From assembly GCF_009295515.1 (NCBI RefSeq), contig NZ_RQVV01000036.1:48804-112803 (forward strand): 64,000 nucleotides of DNA. Direction: 5' to 3'. The stretch comes from Erwinia endophytica (GTDB lineage Bacteria > Pseudomonadota > Gammaproteobacteria > Enterobacterales > Enterobacteriaceae). Of this stretch, positions 45,064 to 54,402 are shown piece after piece (the stretch's first letter is position 1; each line of letters opens with the position of its first letter). The notes under the pieces are model-generated. The model was not told the DNA's origin. It saw nothing but the letters and a program-made list of their open reading frames with translations, and made no database searches. Position numbers and translations under genes: made by a program.

Positions 45064-45756
45064 ATGAAGAAGTTTATGGCGGAATTTTTAGGAACGTTTG
45101 TACTGGTTTTTGGTGGTTGCGGTAGCGCAGTTTTGGCTGCAGGTTTTCCAGGACTGGGGATTGGTTTTGCTGGCGTGGCGCTGGCATTTGGCCTGACGGT
45201 GTTAACCATGGCTTATGCCGTGGGCCATATTTCAGGCGGTCATTTTAACCCGGCGGTGACACTGGGTCTGTGGGCGGGCGGTCGTTTCCCAACGGCTCAA
45301 ATCCCTGGCTACATTATCGCTCAGGTGATCGGCGGTCTGGCAGCGGCAGGCGTACTGTATGTTATCGCCAGCGGTCATGCCGGTTTCGATGCGGCAACCA
45401 GCGGCTTCGCCGCCAATGGTTATGGCGAACACTCACCGGGCGGCTTCTCACTGCTTTCTGGCATGGTGACTGAAGTGGTGCTGACCGCCATCTTCCTGGT
45501 GATAATCCACGGTGCAACCGATAAACGCGCCCCCGCTGGCTTTGCCCCGATCGCCATTGGCCTGGCGCTAACCCTGATCCACCTGATCAGCATTCCGGTG
45601 ACCAACACCTCGGTGAACCCGGCCCGCAGTACCGCTGTGGCTATCTTCCAGGGCGGTTGGGCGATTGATCAACTGTGGATGTTCTGGCTGATGCCGATCA
45701 TCGGTGGGGTGATCGGTGGCCTGATTTATCGTGGTCTGCTGGAAAGCAAAGACTAA
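45064..45756 (+). CDS. aqpZ: Aquaporin Z
   Basis: A 230-residue inner-membrane water channel with six transmembrane helices. Both pore motifs are intact: [11 protein letters not shown] near residue 62 and TSVNPARST near residue 185. The selectivity-filter residues appear as in AqpZ (the Thr and Arg near the second NPA). The ATG at 45064 ([11 protein letters not shown]) fits the family; the frame upstream is spurious. A GGCGGG/CCCGCC hairpin at about 45770-45795 may end the transcript. Confidence 0.95.
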   Translation: MKKFMAEFLGTFVLVFGGCGSAVLAAGFPGLGIGFAGVALAFGLTVLTMAYAVGHISGGHFNPAVTLGLWAGGRFPTAQIPGYIIAQVIGGLAAAGVLYVIASGHAGFDAATSGFAANGYGEHSPGGFSLLSGMVTEVVLTAIFLVIIHGATDKRAPAGFAPIAIGLALTLIHLISIPVTNTSVNPARSTAVAIFQGGWAIDQLWMFWLMPIIGGVIGGLIYRGLLESKD

Positions 45757-45958
45757 TATTTCCTTTATTGGCGGGTTGAAAATCATTATCCCGCCATTGT
45801 TATTCTCCCTTATTTTCCCCCCCTTATTTAATGCTATGATTCGGCGTTCGCTTTTCCCCCGTTCCGGGTATAAAGCGCACCACCTGTGGAAAAATTTAAT
45901 CGTTATATACCCCAAAATGCAGGGTATAAATACAACATCATAAATAGGAAATCTGGCT

Positions 45959-46876
45959 ATGCTTGCCACTATTACCCGGCTGTTTCCCTTATGGGCCGTT
46001 CTGCTGTCTATCGCCGCTTATTACACCCCTGCGACCTTTCTGGGGATTGGCCCGTGGGTGACCTCACTGCTGATGCTAATTATGTTCGGCATGGGCGTTA
46101 CGCTAAATATCAATGATTTTAAACGGGTGCTGACCCGTCCAGCGCCGGTACTGGCCGGAACGTTCCTGCACTACCTGGTTATGCCGCTGGCGGCCTGGGG
46201 ACTGGCTAAACTGTTCCATATGCCGCCTGACCTGGCGGCGGGGATGATTCTGGTCGGCAGCGTGGCCAGCGGCACCGCCTCAAATGTGATGATCTATCTG
46301 GCCAAAGGCGATGTGGCCCTGTCGGTGACCATCTCTTCCGTATCCGCGCTGGTCGGCGTTTTTGCCACCCCGCTGCTGACCAAACTGTATGTTGATACCC
46401 ATATTCAGGTCGATGTGATGGGTATGCTGCTGAGTATTGTGAAAATCGTGGTGGTTCCCATTGGTATCGGCCTGATTGTTCATCACACCATGAATGGCCT
46501 GGTAAAGCGCGTGGAACCTTATCTCCCCGCATTTTCCATGGTCTGCATTCTGCTCATCATCAGCGCGGTGGTGGCGGGTAGTCAGGGCTTTATCGGCTCG
46601 GTCGGTCTGGTGGTGATTGCGGCGGTTATCCTGCACAACGCGATTGGTCTGCTCGGCGGCTACTGGGGCGGTAAGCTGTTTGGCTTTGATGAGTCAACCT
46701 GCCGCACCCTGGCGCTGGAAGTGGGGATGCAGAACTCCGGCCTGGCGGCGACACTGGGTAAACTGTATTTCTCGCCGTTAGCCGCACTGCCAGGTGCCCT
46801 GTTCTCCGTCTGGCACAACCTCTCCGGTTCCCTGCTGGCAGGTTACTGGTCCGGTAAACCTGTCAATAAGAAATAA
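45959..46876 (+). CDS. panS: Bile acid:sodium symporter family protein, PanS-like
   Basis: A 305-residue membrane protein with about ten hydrophobic segments. [18 protein letters not shown] near residue 42, [29 protein letters not shown] near residue 105 (shown as its core [18 protein letters not shown]) and [15 protein letters not shown] near residue 255 are the conserved BASS segments, including the crossover helices that bind sodium. In Salmonella, PanS carries ketopantoate, pantoate and pantothenate; transport of these here is inferred from similarity. Confidence 0.88.
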   Translation: MLATITRLFPLWAVLLSIAAYYTPATFLGIGPWVTSLLMLIMFGMGVTLNINDFKRVLTRPAPVLAGTFLHYLVMPLAAWGLAKLFHMPPDLAAGMILVGSVASGTASNVMIYLAKGDVALSVTISSVSALVGVFATPLLTKLYVDTHIQVDVMGMLLSIVKIVVVPIGIGLIVHHTMNGLVKRVEPYLPAFSMVCILLIISAVVAGSQGFIGSVGLVVIAAVILHNAIGLLGGYWGGKLFGFDESTCRTLALEVGMQNSGLAATLGKLYFSPLAALPGALFSVWHNLSGSLLAGYWSGKPVNKK

Positions 46877-46890
46877 TCTGTCTCCGCGTT

Positions 46891-46909
46891 CCCCCGCACA
46901 CTACGGGGG
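46891..46909. terminator. Hairpin between convergent panS and yjbB
   Basis: CCCCCG and CGGGGG are separated by seven bases. Located between two convergent stop codons, it probably terminates both transcripts, although the T-run is poor on either strand. Confidence 0.6.
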
Positions 46910-46917
46910 AGCATTTA

Positions 46918-48558
46918 TCACTCCTCATCCCGCTCATCATCTGGCTGTTCCAGCACGTTATAAGCCACTGCACAAAACAATGAGTTAAGACGCTTCATAT
47001 CCCCCAGCAAGCCAAGGTGCAGCGAACTGGTCTCAATACTCTGTACATTCTGTTGATGAAGACGCTCAACGTGCTTGTACGAGTAACGCCGGTTAGTAAT
47101 GCGAAAGCGATGTTTGGCACGGCGTAAACGCTTAGCACTGGTGATATCCCGCGACAAAAAGACCGACAGGCTGAGACGAAGATGACCCACAAGCTGATCC
47201 AGCAACGCCTCCAGTTCAGCCATGCCCTCGACAGAAAACGCCCGACGCGCGGTCAGCGATTTATCTGCCACATCACTGCTCATACGCTCAACAATGTCGC
47301 CCGCCATCTCCAGGTTCACCGCCATCTCAATAATCTCCGCCCAGCGCCGCGAGTCATCTTCCGGCAAATCCTCCTTCGGCATCTGTGCCAGGTAAAGCTT
47401 GATGGCGGTGTACAGCACATCCACATCATCGTCCAGTTTACGGATTTCCCGATCCTGGCGCTGTTCGCCATGTACGACCTTGCCGAAGGTCGTCAGCATC
47501 TGTTCCAGCACATCCCCAATACGCAGTGTCTCGCGCGCGGCATTGGCCAGCGCCAGCGCCGGAGTATCCAGCGCACTGGGATCCAGATAACGTGGTTTAA
47601 GCCGCTGATCGGTTTCCGGTTCATCGCGGATCAAACGTTCACACACCTGCGCCATCGTCCCGGCGAACGGCACCATAATCAAACAACGGATTAGGTTGTA
47701 AAAGACATGGAAGAAGATAACCAGATCTTCATCATTAACCGGTAATTTATGCAGCAGATTGGGGAGTGAATTGATAAAAGGCAGCACAATTAACGAGCCA
47801 ATAAACTTGAATAACAGGCTACCGAGTGCCACCCGCTTACCCGCGGCATTCGACGCGCTATTATTCAGCATTGCCAACAGCCCACTCCCCAGGTTTGCAC
47901 CAATCACCAGGCATAACGCGACCTTAAAAGAGATGACCCCTGTGGCGGTGAGCGTAGCGGTTATCAATACCGCCGCCAGACTGGAATAACTGATGATGGC
48001 AAACACCGCACCAATCAATGCATCAAGCATCACATCGCCAGTCAGAGAGGAGAACAACACTTTTACGCCGGCGGCATGCGTGATGGGCGTCGCGGCGGTG
48101 ACGATCAGTTGCAATGCCAGTAAGATCAGCCCCAGCCCGATACTGGCTCTGCCCAACTGTCCGGCGCGGCTCTGTTTACGCCCCAGGAAGAACACCACGC
48201 CAAAGAAAATAAACAGCGGTGAAAGCCATGAGAGATCGAAGGTCAGGATACGCGCCATCAGTGCCGTACCAACATCGGCACCCAAAATAATCACCAATGC
48301 AGGCGTCAGCGCCACCAGTTCCTGAGCCACAAATGACGTCACCAGCAGCGTAGTGGCATTACTGCTCTGTACCAGTGCGGTCACCCCAATTCCGGCCATA
48401 AAAGCCATCGGTTTTTTGGACACACTACGGCTGAGCACACGACGTAAATCGGCACCGTACACCCGCATGATACCGGTACGCACGATATGCGTTCCCCAGA
48501 CCAGCAACGCCACGGCAGAAAGAAGATTAAGCAGGGTTAACACCGATATCGACCTCAC
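46918..48558 (-). CDS. yjbB: Na+/phosphate cotransporter family protein YjbB
   Basis: A 546-residue protein. The first 310 residues hold two Na/Pi-cotransporter repeats, each with a QSSNATT- or GSGL-type turn (ALVQSSNATTLLVTSFV near residue 65 and ANLGSGLLAMLNNSASNAAG near residue 225). The C-terminal 200 residues form a PhoU-like helical domain (AVNLEMAGDIVERMSSDVADK). In E. coli YjbB exports phosphate. Length is as in E. coli (543). Confidence 0.93.
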   Translation of the reverse strand: MRSISVLTLLNLLSAVALLVWGTHIVRTGIMRVYGADLRRVLSRSVSKKPMAFMAGIGVTALVQSSNATTLLVTSFVAQELVALTPALVIILGADVGTALMARILTFDLSWLSPLFIFFGVVFFLGRKQSRAGQLGRASIGLGLILLALQLIVTAATPITHAAGVKVLFSSLTGDVMLDALIGAVFAIISYSSLAAVLITATLTATGVISFKVALCLVIGANLGSGLLAMLNNSASNAAGKRVALGSLLFKFIGSLIVLPFINSLPNLLHKLPVNDEDLVIFFHVFYNLIRCLIMVPFAGTMAQVCERLIRDEPETDQRLKPRYLDPSALDTPALALANAARETLRIGDVLEQMLTTFGKVVHGEQRQDREIRKLDDDVDVLYTAIKLYLAQMPKEDLPEDDSRRWAEIIEMAVNLEMAGDIVERMSSDVADKSLTARRAFSVEGMAELEALLDQLVGHLRLSLSVFLSRDITSAKRLRRAKHRFRITNRRYSYKHVERLHQQNVQSIETSSLHLGLLGDMKRLNSLFCAVAYNVLEQPDDERDEE

Positions 48559-48670
48559 AACTTAGCAAAAATAACTGGGTCGGACGGAGATACCCGTCCT
48601 CCATGACTGGCATTAAGTTTAGTCGATGCACTGAAAAAATATTGTTAATCAGCGTGATAGTTGACGGCTG

Positions 48671-49666
48671 TCAGGCGACCTCACGCAAAGTCAGTTTATC
48701 CAACAGCAGACCAACCTGATATCCCACCGGATGCAGATCGTCCGGTGAACGGTTAAGAACATCGACCCACAGCTCCACATCATGGGCTTTGACCCGATAA
48801 CGAATCACGTTACCCAGCAGGCTGTGCCCCAGGATTTCCGCCGGGACCCCTTGCTGAGGAGCGCAAAACTGCACCGACTCAGGGCGCAGCGCTACCTGAG
48901 CAGAGTAACGCTCACCGGTCAGGAGGGAAGCCTGCTCCGCCGTCAACAGATTGTAATGACCAATAAATCCAGCGGCAAACAAATCCGCCGGCTGGGTGTA
49001 CAGCGACTCCGCGTTACCATTCTGAACGATTTTACCTTTGTTCATCAACACAATACGATCGGAAAGCGTCAAAGCCTCTTCCTGATCATGTGTGACAAAC
49101 AAGGTAGTCAGATTTAACTCTTTCTGAATACGGCGGATCTGGTCGCGCAGGTGGCGTCGGATGCGGGCATCCAGCGCGGAAAGCGGTTCATCCAGCAGTA
49201 GCAGGCGTGGTTGAGTGACCAGAGAACGGGCCAGCGCCACCCGCTGACACTGCCCACCGGACAATTGATGCGGATAACGTTTGGCATAGTCATTCAACTC
49301 CACCAGCTCCAACACTTCCCCAACGCGTCGCTGGATTTCAGCAGCAGCCAGCTTTTGCATCTTCAGGCCAAAGGCGACATTGCGTTCCACGGTCATATTT
49401 GGGAACAGGGCATAACTCTGGAACACCATGCCAATCGAACGTTTCTGCGGCGTCAGCGGCACGATATCCTGCCCCTGCAACAAAATTTGCCCACTGTCGA
49501 CCGATGTCAGTCCGGCAAGACAACGCAGCAGCGTAGATTTCCCACAACCGCTGGGCCCCAGTAAGGTGACGAATTCCCCTTCGCTGGCGCTGAAGTCGAT
49601 ATCCTGGAAAATCGCCGTCGGGCCATAACTTTTATTCAGTTGGGTGACATTCAGGTAGGAAGACAT
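48671..49666 (-). CDS. ABC transporter ATP-binding protein (PhnT/PotA-like)
   Basis: A 331-residue importer ATPase. Walker A LLGPSGCGKSTLLR near residue 38, Q-loop MVFQSYALFPNMTV, signature LSGGQCQRVALARS near residue 135 and Walker B LLLLDEPLSALD near residue 155; a TOBE-type C-terminal domain follows from about residue 240. The signature has Cys where Gln is more common (GGQCQ for GGQQQ). It is the last gene of a five-gene operon and starts two bases after the preceding permease. The group is used for 2-aminoethylphosphonate, iron, spermidine and similar cargo. Confidence 0.92.
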   Translation of the reverse strand: MSSYLNVTQLNKSYGPTAIFQDIDFSASEGEFVTLLGPSGCGKSTLLRCLAGLTSVDSGQILLQGQDIVPLTPQKRSIGMVFQSYALFPNMTVERNVAFGLKMQKLAAAEIQRRVGEVLELVELNDYAKRYPHQLSGGQCQRVALARSLVTQPRLLLLDEPLSALDARIRRHLRDQIRRIQKELNLTTLFVTHDQEEALTLSDRIVLMNKGKIVQNGNAESLYTQPADLFAAGFIGHYNLLTAEQASLLTGERYSAQVALRPESVQFCAPQQGVPAEILGHSLLGNVIRYRVKAHDVELWVDVLNRSPDDLHPVGYQVGLLLDKLTLREVA

Positions 49667-49668
49667 CT

Positions 49669-50457
49669 TCAGCCTCTCTCGCGGTTCAGGGTATTTGCCA
49701 GCCAGGTGACCAGCAGGACAACAAAGAAATAGGAGATAACCAGCGCGCTGCTAAAGTGACCACTGGCATTGCGTACGTTGTAGAGATAAACCTGCAACGT
49801 TTCATAGCTGGTACCAACCAGCAGGTTAGCAAACACAAACTCACCAATCAGAAAAGAGAAAGAAAGCAACACCGCGATAAAGGCCCCTTTGCGCAGATTA
49901 GGCAATACCACCATCAGCGCCGCCTGCCAGGTGCTGGCGCCCAACAGGTGAGCGGCATCAATCAGCTCGCGCATATTAATCGCCTGCATATTGTTGGCGA
50001 TGGCGCGATAAATAAACGGCAGTGCGATGGTGAAGTAACAGCCAATCAGGATCCACGGCGAGCCAGTCAGCATCAGCGGCGGCGAGGAATAGAGCTGCAA
50101 CAGCCCAACCGAGGACACCACTGGCGGTACGGCGAATGGCAGCAAGATCAACACATTCATCACCGTATCCAGCCGTGGAAAATAGTAAGCAATCACAAAC
50201 ATGGTAGGCAGCACCAGCGCCAGCGAAAACAGCAACGCCCCCAAACAGATCAACAGTGAATGCTCCAGTGCCACCAAAAAGCGCGGATCACTCCACAACT
50301 GCAGCATCCATTTCAGCGTGAAGCCATCCGGCAGGATCGTCGCGCCCCATTCACTGGCCAGCGCATACAGCAGGGTGACCAGTAATGGTAACGCCAGGAT
50401 CAGGAACACCAGCCAGACCATCACCCGATGGTAAAGCGTTTCACTTCGCGACATCAT
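49669..50457 (-). CDS. ABC transporter permease (second)
   Basis: About 262 residues with six hydrophobic segments. The EAA-type coupling loop is MRELIDAAHLLGASTWQAALMVVLPNLR near residue 175 (core DAAHLLGASTWQA). It starts MMSRSETLYHRVMVW after a GGAGGAAC site; a GTG at 50460 is in frame but less likely. It pairs with the permease encoded at 50473-51315 to form the membrane channel. Confidence 0.9.
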   Translation of the reverse strand: MMSRSETLYHRVMVWLVFLILALPLLVTLLYALASEWGATILPDGFTLKWMLQLWSDPRFLVALEHSLLICLGALLFSLALVLPTMFVIAYYFPRLDTVMNVLILLPFAVPPVVSSVGLLQLYSSPPLMLTGSPWILIGCYFTIALPFIYRAIANNMQAINMRELIDAAHLLGASTWQAALMVVLPNLRKGAFIAVLLSFSFLIGEFVFANLLVGTSYETLQVYLYNVRNASGHFSSALVISYFFVVLLVTWLANTLNRERG

Positions 50458-50472
50458 CACGTTCCTCCATCA

Positions 50473-51315
50473 TTAACGCGCATGCTGATAACTGCGACGA
50501 ACCAGCCACTGGTGGACCACGGTTATCGCCGACATCAGTATCACCAACAACATCGCCAGCGCACTGCCCATATTTGGATCAAGCGAAATATCCCCCGACA
50601 CCAACGCGGCAATCCGCACCGGAACGACGTTGAAATTCCCGGTCGTCAAAGCATAAATGGTGGCGTAAGCCCCTAACGCGTTGGCCAGCAGAATAACAAA
50701 AGTTCCCAGCAGGGCGGGCATGAGAATAGGCAAGCCGATATGCCACCAATAACGCCAACGGCTGGCACCCAGCAGCGCCGCCGACTCTTCCCAGTCTTTC
50801 TTCAGCCCGTCAAAGGCGGGGTACAACAGCAAAATCCCTAACGGGATCTGGAACCAGCTGTACACCACTATCAGCCCATCGGTGGAATAGAGATTGAAGC
50901 CCTTCATCAGGGCATATTTGTGCATCAGCAAGGTCAGGCAGCCATTCATGCCCAGCAGGATAACAAACGCGAACGCCAACGGTACGCCAGCGAAATTGCT
51001 GGTCATATTGGTGAACGACATAAAGAAGCGATGGAGTTTGCCTCCCCCCAGTTGATGCAGCGAATAGCCGCCCAGCAGCGCGATAATCAGACCGTAAACG
51101 CTTGACCAGAAAGAGATATCCAGCGAAAAACGCATCGCCTGAAAGTAAAACGTCGAGGTGAGAATATCGCGGTAATTTCCCCAACCCCATGCTTCGTACA
51201 TTTCGCTATAAAAGCTGTTGATCGCTATCCAAACCAACGGGGCAATCTGAAAGGCGATGTAGAACAGCGCGAAAGGCAACAGACACAGCAGCGCTATTCC
51301 TTTACCTTTCATCAT
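50473..51315 (-). CDS. ABC transporter permease (first)
   Basis: About 280 residues, six hydrophobic segments, with the coupling loop KDWEESAALLGASRWRYWWH near residue 195. The start ATG at 51315 overlaps the stop of the phosphohydrolase gene as ATGA and has GGAGAAC upstream, so translation is coupled; the longer frame to 51345 lies within that gene. Typical of type-I importers for polyamines, phosphonates or iron. Confidence 0.9.
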   Translation of the reverse strand: MMKGKGIALLCLLPFALFYIAFQIAPLVWIAINSFYSEMYEAWGWGNYRDILTSTFYFQAMRFSLDISFWSSVYGLIIALLGGYSLHQLGGGKLHRFFMSFTNMTSNFAGVPLAFAFVILLGMNGCLTLLMHKYALMKGFNLYSTDGLIVVYSWFQIPLGILLLYPAFDGLKKDWEESAALLGASRWRYWWHIGLPILMPALLGTFVILLANALGAYATIYALTTGNFNVVPVRIAALVSGDISLDPNMGSALAMLLVILMSAITVVHQWLVRRSYQHAR

Positions 51316-52124
51316 GCGTTCTCCTGTTTCAACAGGGCAGAACAAACCGGCTTATCGTGCCCGACCCCCAGAACGTCACACAGCGTGCCACACAATTCGG
51401 TTTGCAATGGCGCGGCATCATTTTGCAGAGAGAAAGCCTTACCGAAGACAAACAGCGGGACCAGGGTTTCTTCCGGTAGGATGCCGCCATGACTGCGATC
51501 GTCGTTCATACCGTGATCCGCGGTCACCACCACCTGGTAGCCTTCCGCCAGCCATTGCGGCATCCAGTGCGACAGATAACCGTCAGCCATGCGGGCGCGA
51601 TTGCGATACTGCGGGGTGGAAAGACCAAATTTATGGCCAGCATCGTCAATATTCATTGGATGGATCAACAGGAAATCCGGGTTATAACGCAAACGCAGAC
51701 TTTCAGCATCCTCAAACAAATGCGAGTCCGGATAGCCGTCGTCATAATAAAAATGGCCATACTGGATGGGCAGTGCCATATCTTCCGTATGACGATCACG
51801 GGCAGGCTGCCACGGCGAACGGTTATACAGCTCACTCACCCAATGGTAAGCCGCTGCGGCCGTCGTCAGCCCGGCATCGCGCGCATAGTGAAAAATACTG
51901 CGCTCTTTGCTCAGACGGCTGACCCCATTGTGAATAATGCCGCTTTTCACCGGCGTGATGCCGGTGAGGATACACTCATACAGCGGACGGGAGAGCGAAG
52001 GCAACTCACACCTCATCTGGTAGAACTGTCCGTTTCCCTGCGCGCACTCTGCCTGCAAATACCCCATCGCATAGTGCGCCACCTCGTAACTCAGGCCATC
52101 CAGCACCACCAGAATCGTTTTCAT
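51312..52124 (-). CDS. Alkaline-phosphatase superfamily phosphohydrolase
   Basis: A 270-residue member of the nucleotide pyrophosphatase/phosphodiesterase branch. The first metal Asp is in ILVVLDGLSYEV at the start; SLSRPLYECILTGITP near residue 45 supplies the nucleophile region; HPMNIDDAGHKFG near residue 155 and VTADHGMNDDRSHGG near residue 205 give the remaining metal ligands. No signal peptide, so it should act in the cytoplasm on the imported compound. It lies inside an ABC-transporter operon between the binding protein and permeases. A phosphonate or phosphodiester substrate is likely but unproven. Confidence 0.87.
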   Translation of the reverse strand: MKTILVVLDGLSYEVAHYAMGYLQAECAQGNGQFYQMRCELPSLSRPLYECILTGITPVKSGIIHNGVSRLSKERSIFHYARDAGLTTAAAAYHWVSELYNRSPWQPARDRHTEDMALPIQYGHFYYDDGYPDSHLFEDAESLRLRYNPDFLLIHPMNIDDAGHKFGLSTPQYRNRARMADGYLSHWMPQWLAEGYQVVVTADHGMNDDRSHGGILPEETLVPLFVFGKAFSLQNDAAPLQTELCGTLCDVLGVGHDKPVCSALLKQENA

Positions 52125-52133
52125 GTCCAGTCC

Positions 52134-53195
52134 TTATTGCTTCATATTGACGATAACGTTTTCCTGCCACAAACGGGGCAGCATTTTAGAGGCTTTATCC
52201 CAGGCGACAGGATCGGCAATTGGATGCGCATTTTTATACTCAGCATTCGGCAACAATTTAGCCTGAACATCAGCAGGCAGTTGCAAATGCTCGGCGCGGA
52301 TCGGACGGGCATAACCGCGAGCCAGATTTATCTGACCGGCATCGGAGAAAATATACTCACGCGTCAGCTTCGCGGCATTAGGATGCTTAGCATATTTGTT
52401 GATGATCGTGGTGTAACCGGAAGTGATGCTGCCATCACTGGGGATCACCACCGCAAAACGGTTTTTATCAATCTGATCACGGTAGTTCAGGCCGTTGAAA
52501 TCCCACACCACCGCCACCTGAATTTCGCCCTTTTCAAGATTGGCAATCACCGGATCGGTCACCCCCAAACGGCCTTCCTTCGCCAGTTCGCTAAAGAAAT
52601 CCAACGCGGGCTTCAGGTTCTTCTCACTGCCGCCCATGGCGTAAGCGGCGGCCAACACGCCGTTAGCCGCCTGCGCTGCCACCCCGACATCGCCAATGGT
52701 GACCACATATTTGCCTTTTTTCAGATCTGCCCAGCTATGTGGTACGTCTTTAACCTGATCTTTGTTGACGATAAACGCGATGGTGCCGGTATAGGCCAAC
52801 ATCCAGTTACCGTCCGGGTCTTTTGCCCACGTCGGGACCTGATCCCAGGTACTCGGTTTGTATGGCTGCGCCAGTCCTTTTTGCACCGCTACCGGGCCGA
52901 AGGCCGCGCCTACATCGCCAATATCTGCGCTGGCATTGCTCTTTTCAGCGGCAAACTTCGCCAATTCCTGAGCAGAAGACATGTCGGTATCGCTGTGTTG
53001 AATGCCGTATTTGCTGGTGATATCAGCCCAGGTCCCTTTCCAGTTAGCCCAGCTGTCTGGCATTCCGACGCTGTTGATTTGTCCTTCGCTTTTCGCTGCT
53101 TTCTCCAGCGCAGCCAGATTATTATCGGCGGCATTTGCGCCCGGCAGGGTAAGAAAAATGGCACTGGCTAACACAGATGCGAACAAAGATTTCAT
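52134..53195 (-). CDS. ABC transporter periplasmic binding protein (PhnS/Fbp-like)
   Basis: A 353-residue type-II binding protein with a signal peptide (MKSLFASVLASAIFLTLPGA, cleavage after NAA). The mature part has WANWKGTWADITSKYG, WMLAYTGTIAFIVNKDQV and EIQVAVVWDFNGLNYRDQI, as in the family that binds iron, putrescine, thiamine or 2-aminoethylphosphonate. It is the first gene of the leftward operon and is preceded by two identical palindromes shared with the divergent GntR/UTRA gene. Confidence 0.9.
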   Translation of the reverse strand: MKSLFASVLASAIFLTLPGANAADNNLAALEKAAKSEGQINSVGMPDSWANWKGTWADITSKYGIQHSDTDMSSAQELAKFAAEKSNASADIGDVGAAFGPVAVQKGLAQPYKPSTWDQVPTWAKDPDGNWMLAYTGTIAFIVNKDQVKDVPHSWADLKKGKYVVTIGDVGVAAQAANGVLAAAYAMGGSEKNLKPALDFFSELAKEGRLGVTDPVIANLEKGEIQVAVVWDFNGLNYRDQIDKNRFAVVIPSDGSITSGYTTIINKYAKHPNAAKLTREYIFSDAGQINLARGYARPIRAEHLQLPADVQAKLLPNAEYKNAHPIADPVAWDKASKMLPRLWQENVIVNMKQ

Positions 53196-53229
53196 AACTG
53201 CTGCTCCAGATGATAAGTTGAATGGCCTT

Positions 53230-53243
53230 CTGGACTAGTCCAG
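53230..53243. promoter_or_regulatory. Palindromic operator 1 (GntR/UTRA regulator)
   Basis: CTGGACTAGTCCAG, a perfect 14-base palindrome, 35 bases upstream of the binding-protein start. An identical copy lies 73 bases further on. HutC/PhnF-type UTRA regulators bind sites with a central CTAG such as TGGTCTAGACCA, so the form fits. Confidence 0.82.
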
Positions 53244-53302
53244 CAAGATCCGAGCCAATCTAGCCTGGCGATATGACATTTTTATGTCAGAGCAAGCAGG
53301 GG

Positions 53303-53316
53303 CTGGACTAGTCCAG
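53303..53316. promoter_or_regulatory. Palindromic operator 2 (GntR/UTRA regulator)
   Basis: Second exact copy of CTGGACTAGTCCAG, nearer the regulator gene. The 73-base spacing is seven helical turns, placing both sites on the same face of the DNA between the divergent promoters. Confidence 0.82.
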
Positions 53317-53401
53317 TAGCTGTTAGCCGTAAACAGGGACTTACGCCCCCCCTGTTGTGCTGATCCTGTGCAGCTGTGCACCAAATTGAGGCTTTGATGT
53401 G

Positions 53402-54124
53402 ATGAAAGCATTAACCGTAGATGTTATTTGTCAGACGCTGGCGGCCCGCATACGGGAAGGCGCTTTCGCCGCCAGCGGACGCCTGCCCTCCGAACGTGAC
53501 CTCAGCGAGCAGTTCTCCACCACTCGTATTACGTTGCGTGAAGCGCTGGGACAGCTGGAATCACAAGGAATGATTTATCGTGAACTGCGGCGTGGCTGGT
53601 TTATTGCCCCGCCGCGTCTGGCTTACGATCCGCTGCTGCGCAGCCACTTTCACGCCATGGCGGAACAGCAGGGCCGTACCGCGCAAACCTGCGTATTGGA
53701 TGCCCGGACGGTGAAAGTCAGCCGGGAGGTGGCGGAAAAACTGGCGATGCGTGAAGGAGAGGAGGCGTATCGTGTTTGCCGCCTGCGACATATTGATAAT
53801 CGCGCCGTGTTGTACGTCGAACACTACCTCAATCCCGCTTATTTTCCCGACCTGCTGAGCTTTGATTTAACCCGTTCGCTGACCCGACTCTATCAACAGC
53901 AGTACAACATTCACTATGGCCGGGTGGGCTTTACTATGCTGCCGATGCCACTACCGAAATTCGCCGCGCCCGCGCTGAAAGTGGCTGCGGGCAGCCCGGC
54001 ATTGTTTATCACCCGGATTAACCGCGACCAGCATGACCGGATTATTGACTGCGACTATGAATACTGGCGCTACGATGCCATGTATATCGCCGTCGAAGCC
54101 GGAGAAGAGGGACGAACGCCATAA
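53402..54124 (+). CDS. GntR family regulator with UTRA ligand domain (PhnR/PhnF-like)
   Basis: About 240 residues. The winged helix covers SGRLPSERDLSEQFSTTRITLREALGQLESQGM (core LPSERDLSEQFSTTR near residue 30), and the C-terminal UTRA domain has VCRLRHIDNRAVLYVEHYLNP and PALFITRINRDQHDRIIDCDYEYWR-type elements (core RIIDCDYEYWR near residue 220). It is divergent from the ABC/phosphohydrolase operon. UTRA regulators near phosphonate transporters respond to the phosphonate or a related metabolite. ATG at 53402 and GTG at 53399 are both possible starts. Confidence 0.92.
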   Translation: MKALTVDVICQTLAARIREGAFAASGRLPSERDLSEQFSTTRITLREALGQLESQGMIYRELRRGWFIAPPRLAYDPLLRSHFHAMAEQQGRTAQTCVLDARTVKVSREVAEKLAMREGEEAYRVCRLRHIDNRAVLYVEHYLNPAYFPDLLSFDLTRSLTRLYQQQYNIHYGRVGFTMLPMPLPKFAAPALKVAAGSPALFITRINRDQHDRIIDCDYEYWRYDAMYIAVEAGEEGRTP

Positions 54125-54344
54125 GTCGTCTGGCGCACATCCGGGAAAGATGACCTGCTGCGGATAATCGGGATTAACATAAACGCAACGGGGAACTTTT
54201 TCGCTGTAGAGAGAGCGGCAATACCGCCCCCTGGACAAGGCCCTTCTCTGGCGTAAAACTTGAAACAGATCACAATTTATGTGACTTCCGGTGGGAACCG
54301 ATTGCACCGGCAAGCAATTCACTCAACAATGCTAGTGATAAAAA

Positions 54345-54359
54345 ATGTTACCGGTAACA
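54345..54359. promoter_or_regulatory. Gluconate repressor (GntR-type) operator before edd
   Basis: ATGTTACCGGTAACA matches the E. coli GntR operator consensus ATGTTACCGGTAACAT closely. It lies about 43 bases upstream of the edd start codon. The gluconate repressor gene itself is outside the window. Confidence 0.85.
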
Positions 54360-54402
54360 CCTCATTAATGGTGTTCCTTTATTCCCCTCTGGGAGCAGTA
54401 CT

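Noticed and set aside
51489..53171. Long plus-strand open frame of 560 codons
   Set aside because: It lies opposite two well-supported minus-strand genes (phosphohydrolase and binding protein), with His/Arg/Gln-rich composition typical of an antisense shadow in GC-rich DNA.
54250..54300. CRP site upstream of edd (TCACA and TGTGA near each other)
   Set aside because: The half-sites face the wrong way (TCACA before TGTGA), so they do not form a normal CRP palindrome.
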